The notes: generated from the sequence alone by a model not told the origin. A stretch of DNA of 64,000 bases from Mucilaginibacter sp. (GCF_028288185.1 NZ_JAQBOF010000002.1:62001-126000), one strand, 5' to 3'. Positions 24,512 to 34,590 are shown, counted from the first letter of the stretch. Numbers and translations: made by a program.

Positions 24512-25897
24512 TTATTTTTCAGGCTGATGTTTTTCCTGCCATTGCTGGGTGAAAGATTTACCGGCAACATTTGGCATATCCCTGTAATGTCCCCATGTTT
24601 TTTTGAAGAAGGTTTTCATCAACAGGTTTTTGGTTTTACCGCTTAAAAAATCTTCCAGTCGGCGGCTTAACATACCGGTCTTCCACATTTTCCAGCCAAA
24701 TTTTTCGGCCGTTGGCGATAAGCCCTCATTAACAGCATCCCTGCGATTAAGCAGCAGCATTTTGTGGATATCAATTTTTACCGGACAAACCTCGGTACAT
24801 TTACCGCATAGGCTAGAAGCGTAACTTAGGTGCTTAAACTCTTTCATGCCCTGCAAGTGCGGGGTAATAATAGAACCGATAGGGCCGCTATAAGCTGTAT
24901 TATAAGTATGGCCACCAATGTTTTTATAAACCGGGCAGGCGTTTAAACAAGCCCCGCAACGAATGCAATATAAACCCTGGCGCTGGTCTTTTTGAGCAAG
25001 CAGGTTGGTGCGGCCGTTATCCAGTAAAACCACGTACATTTCTTCGGGGCCATCTGTTTCGTCATTTTGGCGCGGGCCGCTTAGTATGGTATTATAAACC
25101 GTTAAATTTTGGCCGGTACCATGTGTTGCCAGCATTGGCCAAAACAGGTCAAGGTCTGTTAGTGATGGTATTAGCTTTTCAATACCCACAACAGCAATAT
25201 GTATTTTAGGGAACGAGGTGCTTAACCTGGCATTTCCCTCATTTTCTGACAGCGCGATGCTACCTGTATCTGCAATTAAAAAATTGCCGCCGGTTATACC
25301 CACATCTGCCTGAACATATTTTTCACGTAATAACTCGCGCGCTTTTTGAGTCAATTGTTCGGGGGTGAAATCAATCGGGGTACCAAAACGTTCATGAAAA
25401 AGTTTGGCAATATCTTCTTTAGACAGGTGCATGGCCGGCGTTACAATATGATAAGGCTTTTGCCCCAGCAATTGTATAATGTATTCGCCCAGATCAGATT
25501 CTATTGATTCGATATGGTGATGTTCCAGGAACTCGTTTAGCTCAATCTCCTCGGTAACCATCGATTTTGATTTGATAACCGTTTTGGCCCCTGCTTTTTG
25601 TATGATATTTAGTATCTCCTTGTTGGCCTCGGCAGCATCATTGGCCCAGATAACTTTACCGCCGCGTTTTTGAAAGTTGGCTTCAAACTCGGGCAATATT
25701 TTGTCCAGGTTTTCCATCACCTTCCACTTAATTGCGTGGCCTTTTTTCTTCGCATTATCCAAGTTTATTATCCTGCCCAAGCCACGATCAACAGCCGTAT
25801 CGTACTTAGCAATATTGTAATTGATAATCCTACGGTGATCTATATCAAACGCCTTATTTTCCGCGTCAACTAAAAACTCTTCCGAAATGCTTGTCAT
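24512..25897 (-). CDS. LutB-like iron-sulfur oxidoreductase subunit
   Basis: A 461-residue protein of the LutB/LldF family, part of the LutABC L-lactate dehydrogenase. The N-terminal 300 residues are the LUD domain (GGNFLIADTGSIALSENEGN is in its core). Two 4Fe-4S sites follow: CIRCGACLNACPVYK and CGKCTEVCPVKI. The neighbours here are a DHFR-like gene and a terminator; lutA and lutC are not in the window, so lactate oxidation is a family-based inference. Confidence 0.85.
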   Translation of the reverse strand: MTSISEEFLVDAENKAFDIDHRRIINYNIAKYDTAVDRGLGRIINLDNAKKKGHAIKWKVMENLDKILPEFEANFQKRGGKVIWANDAAEANKEILNIIQKAGAKTVIKSKSMVTEEIELNEFLEHHHIESIESDLGEYIIQLLGQKPYHIVTPAMHLSKEDIAKLFHERFGTPIDFTPEQLTQKARELLREKYVQADVGITGGNFLIADTGSIALSENEGNARLSTSFPKIHIAVVGIEKLIPSLTDLDLFWPMLATHGTGQNLTVYNTILSGPRQNDETDGPEEMYVVLLDNGRTNLLAQKDQRQGLYCIRCGACLNACPVYKNIGGHTYNTAYSGPIGSIITPHLQGMKEFKHLSYASSLCGKCTEVCPVKIDIHKMLLLNRRDAVNEGLSPTAEKFGWKMWKTGMLSRRLEDFLSGKTKNLLMKTFFKKTWGHYRDMPNVAGKSFTQQWQEKHQPEK

Positions 25898-25923
25898 GGC
25901 GCTAAGGTAATTTTTTTAATCCT

Positions 25924-25962
25924 AAAAAAATAGCGATAGATTCAAAACCTATCGCTATTTTA
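25924..25962 (-). terminator. Intrinsic terminator after the tatC-rpiB pair
   Basis: The arms TAGCGATAG and CTATCGCTA, extended by A/T pairs, enclose a 9-base loop. On the minus strand the stem is followed by seven T residues. It lies between the rpiB stop and the LutB-like start. Confidence 0.8.
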
Positions 25963-25988
25963 TATTACGCATTATCGCAATTTATATT

Positions 25989-26423
25989 TTATGAGCAGGC
26001 TATTTTGCCAACGCGCCTTGCATGGCGGCCACCCTCAAATTTGGTATTAAAAAATATCTCTACAATGTTCTTTGCCTGTTCTAACGTTACAAAGTTTGAT
26101 GGGATGCATAACACGTTTGCATCGGTATGGCTGCGGGCCGGTTCTGTTACGGCTTCGTTATAGCATAATGCCGCGCGGATGCCCTGGTGTTTGTTGGCCG
26201 CAATGGCTACACCGTTGGCGCTGCCGCAAAGTAATATACCATAGTCAAACTCGCCACTTTCAACCGCCGAAGCAACCGGGTGTGCAAAGTCTGTATAATC
26301 GCATGAGTCTTTAGAGAAGGTGCCGAAATCTTTAACGTTCTCGCCCAATATGGTTAACAGGGCGTTTTTCATTTCGAAACCGGCGTGGTCTGCACCAATG
26401 GCAATTTTTAGTCCTTCTATCAT
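25989..26423 (-). CDS. rpiB: Ribose-5-phosphate isomerase B
   Basis: A 144-residue isomerase interconverting ribose-5-phosphate and ribulose-5-phosphate. The signatures are IGADHAGFEMK at the start, CGSANGVAIAANKHQGIRAALC around the catalytic Cys, and R-H at the end (GGRHARRVGKI). The length is standard for the LacAB/RpiB family. It follows tatC by 19 bases. Confidence 0.92.
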   Translation of the reverse strand: MIEGLKIAIGADHAGFEMKNALLTILGENVKDFGTFSKDSCDYTDFAHPVASAVESGEFDYGILLCGSANGVAIAANKHQGIRAALCYNEAVTEPARSHTDANVLCIPSNFVTLEQAKNIVEIFFNTKFEGGRHARRVGKIACS

Positions 26424-26442
26424 GTTATTATTACCTATTATA

Positions 26443-27294
26443 TTACGAATTCATTATATCATCATGTGCCTTTGCACGTCTTCTCTCAACTGTTGATGCT
26501 ACAACTATACCTACCTCATATAGGGCAAATAATGGAATTGTTGCTATCATGGTAGTCAAAAAATCTGGCGACGGAGATATAATGGCACCTACTATTAATA
26601 GTATCACAACCGAATACCGGCGCGTTTTTTTCATGAACGTGCCCGTTAATATGCCTATAGATGCCAGTATGTATATCAGGATCGGCAGCTCAAATACGAT
26701 ACCTATAATTAAAGTAATGGTTGCCACCATTGATAGGTATGAGCCAACAGTAAATTCATTTTTAATGGTATCACTAACGGTATAGCTGGCCAGGAAAGAA
26801 ATAGATTCGGGTGCTATAATGTAGTAGCCAAATAAAATACCCAGAATAAAAAGTGCCGATGCATAAAAAACAAATCCGCTGGCCGCTTTTTTTTCTTTAG
26901 ATAGCAGGGCCGGTTTAATGAAGCGCCATATCTCCCATAAAATATAAGGGATAGACACGATGATACCTATCAGCACCGATGAGTTGATTTGCAGCATAAA
27001 CTGTCCGGCAACCTCGGTGTTAATAATAGTGGCATTTATTTTTGATACACAAAAGCCATCGCCCAGTTTACACATCATTCTGTAGGTCCAGAAATCAGTC
27101 TTAAACGGGCCCATTATAATGTTGTTGAATATAAAGTCGTAATTTAAAAAAGCGGCCAGTGCAAAAACAACAACAGCAATAGCCGATCGTATTAAATGCC
27201 ATCTTAAAGCCTCTAAATGCTCAAAAAACGACATTTCAGACTCGATGGTTTTACCCTTATCCTGTATTGCTTTTATTATTTTGTTATCGCTCAT
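26443..27294 (-). CDS. tatC: Sec-independent translocase subunit TatC
   Basis: A 283-residue inner-membrane protein with about six transmembrane helices. The conserved N-terminal MSFFEHLEALRWHLIRS contacts the twin-arginine signal, and a Pro-Glu turn (FELPILIYIL) is present. About 20 extra N-terminal residues precede it. The molybdenum hydroxylase subunit at 44031-46163 in this window has a twin-arginine signal and is a likely client. tatA is not adjacent. Confidence 0.93.
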   Translation of the reverse strand: MSDNKIIKAIQDKGKTIESEMSFFEHLEALRWHLIRSAIAVVVFALAAFLNYDFIFNNIIMGPFKTDFWTYRMMCKLGDGFCVSKINATIINTEVAGQFMLQINSSVLIGIIVSIPYILWEIWRFIKPALLSKEKKAASGFVFYASALFILGILFGYYIIAPESISFLASYTVSDTIKNEFTVGSYLSMVATITLIIGIVFELPILIYILASIGILTGTFMKKTRRYSVVILLIVGAIISPSPDFLTTMIATIPLFALYEVGIVVASTVERRRAKAHDDIMNS

Positions 27295-27366
27295 TTGTTT
27301 AGTTATCCATGCTTATATATCCGTCCGTTGGACCTATGGAGATGTTCATTACGGGTGATGTTTTGT

Positions 27367-28707
27367 TTATTCAGAATATTCAAACGTTTCCATAAACTTG
27401 GTAGTAAAGTTACCGGCACGGAAGTTTGGGTCCTTTAATAATTTTAAGTGGAATGGTATAGTAGTTTTAACCCCTTCAATAACAAACTCGCTTAACGCAC
27501 GCTCCATGGTGCTTAAAGCTTCTTCGCGGGTTTGAGCCACGCAAATTACTTTAGCGATCATCGAATCGTAATTAGGCGGAATAACATAACCAGTATACAC
27601 ATGCGTATCAATACGTACGCCATGGCCACCCGGCGAGTGAAAATTGGTTATTTTACCCGGTGACGGGCGGAAGTTGTTAAACGGATCTTCGGCATTGATA
27701 CGGCACTCGATGGCGTGCATTGTAGGCTCGTAGTTTTTGCCTGATATAGGTATACCTGCAGCAACTTTTATTTGTTCTTTAATTAAATCAAAGTTGATTA
27801 CTTCTTCGGTAACCGGGTGCTCTACCTGGATCCGGGTATTCATTTCCATAAAGTAGAAGTTGCGGTCCTTATCAACCAAAAACTCTACCGTACCGGCACC
27901 TTCGTATTTAACCGCTTTTGCACCTTTAATGGCAGCTTCGCCCATTTTTTTACGCAGTTTTTCTGTCATAAAAGGCGATGGTGCTTCTTCTACCAGTTTT
28001 TGGTGACGGCGCTGTATAGAGCAATCACGTTCTGATAAGTGGCAAACTTTGCCATATTGGTCGCCTACCACTTGTATTTCAATATGGCGCGGATCCTGAA
28101 CATATTTTTCCAGGTACATACCATCGTTACCAAAAGCCGCTCCTGATTCTGCACGGGCCGAATCCCAGGCTGCTTCAAACTCTTCGTCTTTCCAAACTAC
28201 ACGCATACCACGGCCACCACCACCGGCAGTTGCTTTTAATATAACCGGGTAGCCTATTTTTTTTGCTATTGCGATACCTGTTTTAACATCTGGTAACAAA
28301 CCTTCAGAGCCCGGGATAGTTGGTACCCCAGCTTTTTTCATGGTTTCTTTGGCTGATGCTTTATCGCCCATGGCATTGATCTGAGCGAAAGTTGCACCGA
28401 TAAATTTGATGCCGTACTCCGCACAAATAGCCGAGAATTTTGCATTCTCTGACAAGAAACCATAACCCGGATGTATAGCATCGGCATTGGTTAACTCGGC
28501 AGCTGATATGATGTTGGGAATATTTAAATAAGAATCTTTACTTGGTGGCGGGCCAATACAAACGGCCTCATCAGCAAAGCGTACATGAAGGCTGTCACGA
28601 TCGGCAGTAGAATATACAGCTACCGTTTTTATACCCATTTCTTTACAGGTACGGATTATGCGCAATGCAATTTCACCACGATTAGCTATTAATATTTTTT
28701 TAAACAT
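27367..28707 (-). CDS. accC: Acetyl-CoA carboxylase biotin carboxylase subunit
   Basis: A 446-residue ATP-grasp enzyme that carboxylates the biotin on Acc[21 protein letters not shown] opens the N-terminal domain, [11 protein letters not shown] is the glycine-rich ATP loop, and [13 protein letters not shown] holds catalytic residues. Length and order match AccC. It lies 92 bases downstream of accB; that gap is wholly filled by a repeat-based hairpin, which may set the ratio of the two subunits. Confidence 0.96.
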   Translation of the reverse strand: MFKKILIANRGEIALRIIRTCKEMGIKTVAVYSTADRDSLHVRFADEAVCIGPPPSKDSYLNIPNIISAAELTNADAIHPGYGFLSENAKFSAICAEYGIKFIGATFAQINAMGDKASAKETMKKAGVPTIPGSEGLLPDVKTGIAIAKKIGYPVILKATAGGGGRGMRVVWKDEEFEAAWDSARAESGAAFGNDGMYLEKYVQDPRHIEIQVVGDQYGKVCHLSERDCSIQRRHQKLVEEAPSPFMTEKLRKKMGEAAIKGAKAVKYEGAGTVEFLVDKDRNFYFMEMNTRIQVEHPVTEEVINFDLIKEQIKVAAGIPISGKNYEPTMHAIECRINAEDPFNNFRPSPGKITNFHSPGGHGVRIDTHVYTGYVIPPNYDSMIAKVICVAQTREEALSTMERALSEFVIEGVKTTIPFHLKLLKDPNFRAGNFTTKFMETFEYSE

Positions 28708-28710
28708 AAG

Positions 28711-28802
28711 TCAAATGTGCAAATATGCAGATATGCAGATGTGCGGATGGCTTTTAAATATGCAAATCATTTGCATATTAGCACATCCGCACATTTGCAC
28801 AT
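28711..28802. repeat. Inverted repeat of ATGTGC/ATATGC words between accB and accC
   Basis: The gap is made of reiterated 8-base words such as AAATATGC, AGATGTGC and CAAATGTGC on the left and their complements (GCACATCC, GCACATTT, GCACATCT) on the right, with a central AAATATGC/GCATATT pair. A transcript would fold over nearly the whole gap. The same words recur at 29312-29484. Confidence 0.75.
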
Positions 28803-29261
28803 CTATATAGGTTCTACTAAAAATAATGGCTGGTCATACTCAACCGGCGATGCGTTATCAACCAGTATCTTCACAATACGGCCTGATACTTCTGCTTCGA
28901 TCTCGTTGAATAATTTCATGGCTTCAATAATACAAACTACTGTACCGCTTGTTATTTCATCGCCAACATTAACAAACAATGGTTTGTCTGGCGATGCCGA
29001 ACGGTAAAAAGTACCGATCATTGGCGATTTTATAGTTATGTAGTTTGATGTATCGTCAGCAGCAGGTGCAGCGGCAACTGGTGCAGCAGGGGCCAATGCA
29101 GCGGGCGCGGCAGTAACAGGCGCGGGTATAGTTGCGTGCACAACTGTGGGCTCGCCGGCAGTTTTAATAGTGATCTTAAAATCCTTTTGCTCAATAGCTA
29201 CTTCGTTTACTCCTGATTTGGAAACAAAGCGTATAAGATCTTGTATTTGTTTAATATCCAT
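28803..29261 (-). CDS. accB: Acetyl-CoA carboxylase biotin carboxyl carrier protein
   Basis: A 152-residue carrier. Residues 1-35 form a helical N-terminus, followed by an Ala/Pro-rich linker (about 48-75). The C-terminal biotinyl domain has the lysine in EAMKLF, with F where most have M after Leu. [12 protein letters not shown] marks the thumb region typical of AccB. It sits between fabH and accC in the lipid operon. Confidence 0.95.
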   Translation of the reverse strand: MDIKQIQDLIRFVSKSGVNEVAIEQKDFKITIKTAGEPTVVHATIPAPVTAAPAALAPAAPVAAAPAADDTSNYITIKSPMIGTFYRSASPDKPLFVNVGDEITSGTVVCIIEAMKLFNEIEAEVSGRIVKILVDNASPVEYDQPLFLVEPI

Positions 29262-29311
29262 TGTTGCAGATTATAGGGTTTTTGGATAACGTGTTAATCT
29301 AAGTTAGTTAT

Positions 29312-29484
29312 AATATGCAGATGCGCAATTTAATGTGCGAATATGCAGATGTGCAAATATGCGGATGTTTTTTATAATGTTAATAGTTAAGTGATTAACA
29401 AATACGCGTTTACAATGTTCAGACTAAATGTGAGAAAGTTAACTCGATCATTTACACATCTGCACATACACGCATCTGCACATC
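29312..29484. repeat. Second ATGTGC/ATATGC inverted repeat, between fabH and accB
   Basis: Left part 29312-29371 has repeated ATATGCAGATG(C/T)GC words; right part 29452-29484 has ACACATCTGCACAT and CGCATCTGCACAT and ends on the fabH stop. The two parts are complementary, with about 80 bases between them. Words are shared with 28711-28802, so both gaps carry the same sequence family. Confidence 0.72.
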
Positions 29485-30472
29485 AGTAAGCCCATTTTAA
29501 ATAAATAGAACCCCAGGTAAAGCCGCCACCAAAGGCGGCCAATATCAGGTTGTCTCCTTTTTTAAATTTATCTTCCCACTCCCATAAACACAAAGGTATA
29601 GTCGCGTTTGTGGTGTTACCGTAACGTTCAATATTAACAATTACTTTATCCTCACTAACACCTGTACGAGCGGCGGTAGCATCAATAATACGTTTATTGG
29701 CCTGGTGTGGCACCAGCCATGCAATATCATCAGCAGTTAAATTATTGCGCTCCATTACTTCGGCAGCAACATCGGCCATATTGGTTACCGCAAATTTAAA
29801 TACCGCTTTACCTTCCTGGTAAGCATAATGCTCGCGGGCATCAATAGTTTCATGGCTAGCCGGTTTTATAGAACCCCCGGCTTTCATATTCAGGAACGGG
29901 ATACCCGAACCATCGCTTTTTAGTACAGAATCAAGTAAGCCATAACCATCATAATTAGGCTCTAATAAAGCGGCGCCGGCACCATCACCAAATATAATAC
30001 AGGTTGCCCTGTCCTGATAATCAACTATTGATGACATTTTATCGGCACCAACTACCAATACTTTTTTATGCATACCGGTTTCAATAAACTGCGCGCCGGT
30101 AGCAAGGCCAAATAGAAAGCCAGAGCAGGCTGCCTGCATATCAAATCCCCAGGCATTTACCGCGCCAATTTTATGCCCAAATGAGTTAGCAGTAGCCGGG
30201 AAAGGCATATCAGGTGTAGTAGTACAAAAAATGATCAGGTCAATTTCTTCGGCACCTATACCGCGTTTTTTTAGCAAGCCTAAAACGGCAGGAACTGCCA
30301 GGTCTGATGTGCCAAGGCCCTCGCCTTTTAATATGCGGCGCTCTTTAATACCGGTACGGGTGGTTATCCACTCGTCATTGGTATCAACCATTGTAGATAA
30401 CTCATGATTAGTGAGTATATAATCTGGTACGTAACCATTAACAGCTGTAATGGCTGCAGTAATTTTACTCAT
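29483..30472 (-). CDS. fabH: Beta-ketoacyl-ACP synthase III
   Basis: A 329-residue condensing enzyme that starts fatty-acid synthesis from acyl-CoA and malonyl-ACP. The catalytic Cys is in [10 protein letters not shown], the His in [11 protein letters not shown], and the Asn in [15 protein letters not shown]. With a branched-chain E1 fusion in the same window, iso-acyl primers are a reasonable guess. It begins 12 bases after plsX. Confidence 0.95.
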   Translation of the reverse strand: MSKITAAITAVNGYVPDYILTNHELSTMVDTNDEWITTRTGIKERRILKGEGLGTSDLAVPAVLGLLKKRGIGAEEIDLIIFCTTTPDMPFPATANSFGHKIGAVNAWGFDMQAACSGFLFGLATGAQFIETGMHKKVLVVGADKMSSIVDYQDRATCIIFGDGAGAALLEPNYDGYGLLDSVLKSDGSGIPFLNMKAGGSIKPASHETIDAREHYAYQEGKAVFKFAVTNMADVAAEVMERNNLTADDIAWLVPHQANKRIIDATAARTGVSEDKVIVNIERYGNTTNATIPLCLWEWEDKFKKGDNLILAAFGGGFTWGSIYLKWAY

Positions 30473-30484
30473 AGTTATAATTTT

Positions 30485-31420
30485 TTATTGAAACGCCTTA
30501 GTTATTTTACCAACCAACTCGCTTTCAACCATCTCTTTAGACAAAAGAACCATATTCTTTATAGCCTCGGGGTTTGAAATACCGTGGCCAACAACAACAG
30601 GCGCGTTTACCCCCAAAATTGGGCTGCCGCCATATTGCTCATAATTAAACCTGTCAAAAAACTCATCTTTCAATCCCTTTTTAAGGGTTGCCACATAAAA
30701 TGATTCGGCAAGTTTAAGTATAATATTTCCGGTAAAACCATCGCATACAAAAACATCCGCATTATCGCTAAACAGGTCGCGCCCTTCGGCATTACCTACA
30801 AAGTTAAAAAGGTCTGTTTCTTTCATTAAAGGATAGGTAGCCTGGCAAAGCAGGTTGCCTTTTTCTTCCTCTTCGCCAATGTTCATCAGCGCTACGCGGG
30901 GATTGGCAATATTATAAACGTTTTGCGCCATTAAGCTGCCCAATACGCCAAACTGTACTAATACTTCGGGTTTGCAATCGGCATTGGCACCTACATCTAA
31001 CAAAATACCCAAGCCGCCTTTCAGCTTTGGTACCATAGTAGTTATAGCAGGCCGATGTATCCCCGGTATAGCTTTTACGCTAAACATAGCACCAACCAAC
31101 ATAGCACCGGTATTACCTGCCGAAGAGAAGGCCTGTATTTGGCCTTCTTTTAACAGTTTAAAACCTACGCTGATACTTGAGTCTGGTTTTTGAACAACAG
31201 CCTTGGTGGGGTGTTCGCCCATGCCAATAACCTCGGTAGTATGTACATACTCAAAGCTATCCGGGTCAAAGTTATTTTCACGAAGAATACTTACAGCCGC
31301 ATCTTTATCGCCTATAAGTACAAGGGTATGGCCCGATAAAACTTTATATGCTTCGATAGCCCCTAAAACAGTCGCTTTGGGAGCGTAATCTCCGCCCATA
31401 ATATCTAAGCCAATCTTCAT
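30485..31420 (-). CDS. plsX: Phosphate acyltransferase PlsX
   Basis: A 311-residue enzyme that makes acyl-phosphate from acyl-ACP for phospholipid synthesis. KIGLDIMGGDYAPKA at the start, SAGNTGAML in the middle, and FVCDGFTGNIILKLAE near the active site are diagnostic. It follows rpmF by 15 bases in the conserved yceD-rpmF-plsX-fabH order found across bacteria. Confidence 0.96.
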   Translation of the reverse strand: MKIGLDIMGGDYAPKATVLGAIEAYKVLSGHTLVLIGDKDAAVSILRENNFDPDSFEYVHTTEVIGMGEHPTKAVVQKPDSSISVGFKLLKEGQIQAFSSAGNTGAMLVGAMFSVKAIPGIHRPAITTMVPKLKGGLGILLDVGANADCKPEVLVQFGVLGSLMAQNVYNIANPRVALMNIGEEEEKGNLLCQATYPLMKETDLFNFVGNAEGRDLFSDNADVFVCDGFTGNIILKLAESFYVATLKKGLKDEFFDRFNYEQYGGSPILGVNAPVVVGHGISNPEAIKNMVLLSKEMVESELVGKITKAFQ

Positions 31421-31435
31421 ATTAGAAAATTAGTA

Positions 31436-31624
31436 TTAGGCTACTGCTTTTTCAATCAGTAATTTACCGTTATAGTATACGTTACCATCTACAGTATAAG
31501 CTCTGTGCGGCAAATGTACAGCACCGGTAACTTTGCAGGTAGTTAAAGTTGGAGCGATAGCCTTGTAATGGGTTCTACGCTTGTCTCTTCTTGATTTGGA
31601 TATTTTACGTTTTGGATGTGGCAT
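31436..31624 (-). CDS. rpmF: 50S ribosomal protein L32
   Basis: A 62-residue basic protein with the L32 N-terminus [20 protein letters not shown] and the C.VTG.VHLPHRA motif. Only one Cys is present, so it lacks the four-Cys zinc ribbon seen in some L32 proteins. Position between yceD and plsX supports the call. Confidence 0.95.
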   Translation of the reverse strand: MPHPKRKISKSRRDKRRTHYKAIAPTLTTCKVTGAVHLPHRAYTVDGNVYYNGKLLIEKAVA

Positions 31625-31640
31625 AACTTAATGTTATTAT

Positions 31641-32162
31641 TTATTTAATTTTTTTGAGTGCGTCCCACCGTGGGTCCGGGTTCTCATCTTGTTCATTATT
31701 CGCCGCTAAGTTATTCAACTTATCCAGCATTTCATTATCACAATACGGGGTGTTACCCTCGTCATTACATACCTGTATAAAAGGTACTGCAACGTTAATA
31801 TATTCATAGATCAAGCCGGCCAGCATTATTTCATGCTCATTTTTACCTATGGCTATGATCTCATCGTCTTCGTCTATCTCTTCGTCGCTAAACTTAGCTA
31901 TCTGCTGTTCGTGCACATCCAACGCTTGCGGATATTGCGACAAACATTTATCGCAAGCAGCATCAATTGTACCGGTAATATGAAAATCAAGGATCAACAT
32001 AGTTTCCTGTTTTTCAATTTCGACCTCACATTTCAAGTCGGCCTTTTTTACCAGCGAGTAATCAAACTCGTCAAAAAAGTCATCCTTTACATCAAATTCA
32101 AAATGATGCTTACCAAGTGCTAAACCAGTAAAAGGAATCGAATAATTTCTTAGCGATTTCAA
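31641..32162 (-). CDS. YceD family protein (DUF177)
   Basis: A 173-residue protein of the family encoded upstream of rpmF, implicated in 23S rRNA and ribosome assembly. I use the TTG at 32162 (MKSLRNYSIPFTGL, the usual family start). A TTG further upstream at 32183 lies inside a -7 promoter box and cannot be the start if that promoter is used. The core CDKCLSQYP carries two Cys, and two more follow in CNDEGNTPYC, so a metal site is possible. Confidence 0.82.
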   Translation of the reverse strand: MKSLRNYSIPFTGLALGKHHFEFDVKDDFFDEFDYSLVKKADLKCEVEIEKQETMLILDFHITGTIDAACDKCLSQYPQALDVHEQQIAKFSDEEIDEDDEIIAIGKNEHEIMLAGLIYEYINVAVPFIQVCNDEGNTPYCDNEMLDKLNNLAANNEQDENPDPRWDALKKIK

Positions 32163-32180
32163 TGAGCAACAATTAGCCTG

Positions 32181-32188
32181 CAAATGTA
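32181..32188 (-). promoter_or_regulatory. Candidate -7 box for the yceD-accC lipid operon
   Basis: On the minus strand TACATTTG matches TAnnTTTG. About 18 bases upstream is a T-rich TTTTCTG that could serve as a weak -33. Transcription would start near 32174, about 12 bases before the TTG start at 32162. It decides between the two possible start codons. Confidence 0.5.
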
Positions 32189-32415
32189 GGGAAAAATACT
32201 AATACAGAAAAGGGTTTTTTTTAAATGGTTTTTGTGGGAGGAAATGGTGGAGAGTTAGGTAAACTTCGGTGGCGTGGACCGGGTGAGTCTTCGCCGTTTT
32301 TACAGCAAATTATCCTCAAAACCAATTGTAACCTATTATTTACTTGAGAAATTGATAAAAAATATCGCACCATTAAAAATTATTGTAGTTTTACCCTAAC
32401 CATTTTTAAATAAAC

Positions 32416-33138
32416 ATGAAAAAAATACTTGTATTAGGCTTTGTGGCATGCATAGCTATCTCCTCTGTAGTAAAGGCACAGGACAACACATTAACTAAAA
32501 AAGAAATAAAACAAGGCTGGAAACTGCTATTTGATGGCACCGATCTTAAAGGCTGGCACTCTTGGAAACGCGATACAGTTGCTGCTAACTGGATGGTAAA
32601 AGACGGCCAAATACAATACGATTTAAGCAATGACCGTAAAGGTGAAGACTTAGTGACTGATGGTTCATATACAAACTACGAGTTACAAATACAATGGAGA
32701 ATTACCCCTGGTGGTAACAGCGGTATTATTTTTGACATCCAGGAAGATGGCAAACATGGAGCTACTTACCAAACAGGTGCAGAAATGCAGGTATTGGATA
32801 ACATTGCTGCAAGCGACAATAAAAAACCAAATCACTTAGCAGGTTGCTTGTATGATATGATTGGCGATGCAACTGTATCACATCCGGTAACTCCGGGCGA
32901 GTGGAACCAGGTTAAAATTATTCAAAATAAAGGCCAACTTACTTTTTGGTTAAACGGGACTAAAACTGTTGACGTTAAAATAGGCAGCCCTGAGTGGGAC
33001 GCTGCAATGGCACAAAGTAAATTTAAAAGCCGTGGCTTTGAAGATTTCATGAAAGTACAAGGCGGCAAAATTGCTATCCAAAAACACCCCGGAGCAAGCG
33101 GTTGGAAAAACATGAAGATCCGTGAGATAAAAGACTAA
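32416..33138 (+). CDS. Secreted DUF1080 (3-keto-glycoside hydrolase-like) protein
   Basis: A 240-residue exported protein (signal peptide to about residue 22). The signature GWKLLFDGTDLKGWHSWK and the later GNSGIIFDIQED and PGEWNQVKI match DUF1080, a concanavalin-like fold. Some members hydrolyse 3-keto-disaccharides; others are uncharacterised. It stands alone with its own strong terminator. Confidence 0.88.
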   Translation: MKKILVLGFVACIAISSVVKAQDNTLTKKEIKQGWKLLFDGTDLKGWHSWKRDTVAANWMVKDGQIQYDLSNDRKGEDLVTDGSYTNYELQIQWRITPGGNSGIIFDIQEDGKHGATYQTGAEMQVLDNIAASDNKKPNHLAGCLYDMIGDATVSHPVTPGEWNQVKIIQNKGQLTFWLNGTKTVDVKIGSPEWDAAMAQSKFKSRGFEDFMKVQGGKIAIQKHPGASGWKNMKIREIKD

Positions 33139-33156
33139 ATAGTTTCACATTATATA

Positions 33157-33193
33157 AAAGCCCGTCCCGATAGCCATTGGGACGGGCTTTTTT
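33157..33193 (+). terminator. Strong intrinsic terminator
   Basis: Perfect 12-pair stem AAAGCCCGTCCC / GGGACGGGCTTT around a 10-base loop, followed by TTTT. It ends the DUF1080 transcript. Confidence 0.88.
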
Positions 33194-33234
33194 GTTGTTT
33201 ATAATCACAATTAAATTACACAGATTTGTAATCC

Positions 33235-34590
33235 ATGAGCACAGCATCAAAAGGCAAGCTTTTAATAATTGATGACGAAGACCGTTTACGAAAACTACTT
33301 GCCCGCATTTTGCAACTGGAAGGATACGATCTGCTGGAGGCCGCGACAGGCAAAGAAGGCTTGCGTCAATTAGAAAGCGCTACCGTTGATGTTGTTATAT
33401 GTGATGTAAAATTGCCGGATACTAACGGTATTGAACTTACCAAAATTATTAAAACCAATAACCCTGCTGTCGAAATCATCGTGCTTACCGCTTATGGCAC
33501 TATAAACGATGGTGTAACCGCCATTAAAAATGGTGCGTTTGATTATATAACCAAAGGCGATGATAATGAAAAGATCATCCCGCTGGTTAGCAAGGCGATG
33601 GATAAAGCCATTTTACAGCGCCGGGTACTAGAATTGGAGAATAAGCTAAATTTAAAATTTGGTTTCGAGCGGATAATTGGCAGCTCGGCAGGTATTGCTG
33701 ATGCCATTAAACTGGCGCAACGTGTAGCCGTTACCGATACCACCGTTTTATTATTGGGAGAAACCGGCACCGGCAAAGAAGTATTTGCCGAAGCCATACA
33801 CCAGGCCAGTCCGCGTAATGCCAAACCATTTGTAGCTATAAACTGCAGCGCGTTTAGCAAAGAACTTTTAGAAAGCGAACTGTTTGGCCATAAAGCCGGC
33901 GCGTTTACCGGGGCCATAAAAGATAAAAAAGGTCTTTTTGAAGAAGCCAATGGCGGCACTATTTTTTTAGATGAGATAGGCGAGTTGGACCATGACCTGC
34001 AAGCCAAATTATTACGCGTGCTGGAGTCGCAACAATTTATTAAGATAGGCGATACCAAAACCACACAGGTAAGTGTGCGCATACTGGCAGCCACTAACCG
34101 CGATTTGCAGGATGAAGCTGCTAAAGGCAATTTCAGGTCTGATCTGTTTTACCGTTTATCTGTTTTCCAGATCACCCTGCCCCCTGTGCGCGACCGTAAG
34201 AAAGATATCGCACCCCTTGCCAAAAGTTTTGTCCAAACCTATGCCACCAAAGTAAATAAACATATAACCGGTTTTACTGCTGATTTCCTGCAAAAGCTGG
34301 AAGCTTATAACTGGCCCGGCAACATACGCGAGTTAAAGAATGTTATTGAACGCGCGGTAATATTATGCGATGGTAATGAACTGGATGCTTCCTTATTGCC
34401 TTATGAGTTTAATATCGCTTCCATAAAAACCGAGAACTCCGCTTCGGCATTTGAACTGGCAATAATTGAAGAGCAGCATATTAAACGTGTGCTTAACCAT
34501 ACCAGCGGCAACCGCGCCGAAGCCGCAAGGCTATTAAACATTGGCATTGCTACTTTGTATCGCAAGTTAAAAGAGTACGGATTGGAGTAA
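33235..34590 (+). CDS. Sigma-54-dependent response regulator (NtrC type)
   Basis: A 451-residue regulator. The receiver domain (1-120) has Asp13-Asp14 and the phosphoacceptor Asp57 (VICDVKLPD); the Lys of the signalling site is present in YITKGDD although the usual following Pro is absent. The AAA+ domain (about 140-380) has the Walker A GETGTGKE, GAFTGA loop for sigma-54 contact, and GTIFLDEIGEL. The C-terminus is a Fis-type HTH (NRAEAARLLNIGIATLYRKL). It lies upstream of a histidine kinase and Kup, so potassium-related control is likely. Confidence 0.93.
   Translation: MSTASKGKLLIIDDEDRLRKLLARILQLEGYDLLEAATGKEGLRQLESATVDVVICDVKLPDTNGIELTKIIKTNNPAVEIIVLTAYGTINDGVTAIKNGAFDYITKGDDNEKIIPLVSKAMDKAILQRRVLELENKLNLKFGFERIIGSSAGIADAIKLAQRVAVTDTTVLLLGETGTGKEVFAEAIHQASPRNAKPFVAINCSAFSKELLESELFGHKAGAFTGAIKDKKGLFEEANGGTIFLDEIGELDHDLQAKLLRVLESQQFIKIGDTKTTQVSVRILAATNRDLQDEAAKGNFRSDLFYRLSVFQITLPPVRDRKKDIAPLAKSFVQTYATKVNKHITGFTADFLQKLEAYNWPGNIRELKNVIERAVILCDGNELDASLLPYEFNIASIKTENSASAFELAIIEEQHIKRVLNHTSGNRAEAARLLNIGIATLYRKLKEYGLE

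Noticed and set aside
32163..32183. Upstream TTG as start of the YceD gene
   Set aside because: It lies inside a TAnnTTTG promoter box and adds residues absent from the family's usual N-terminus.
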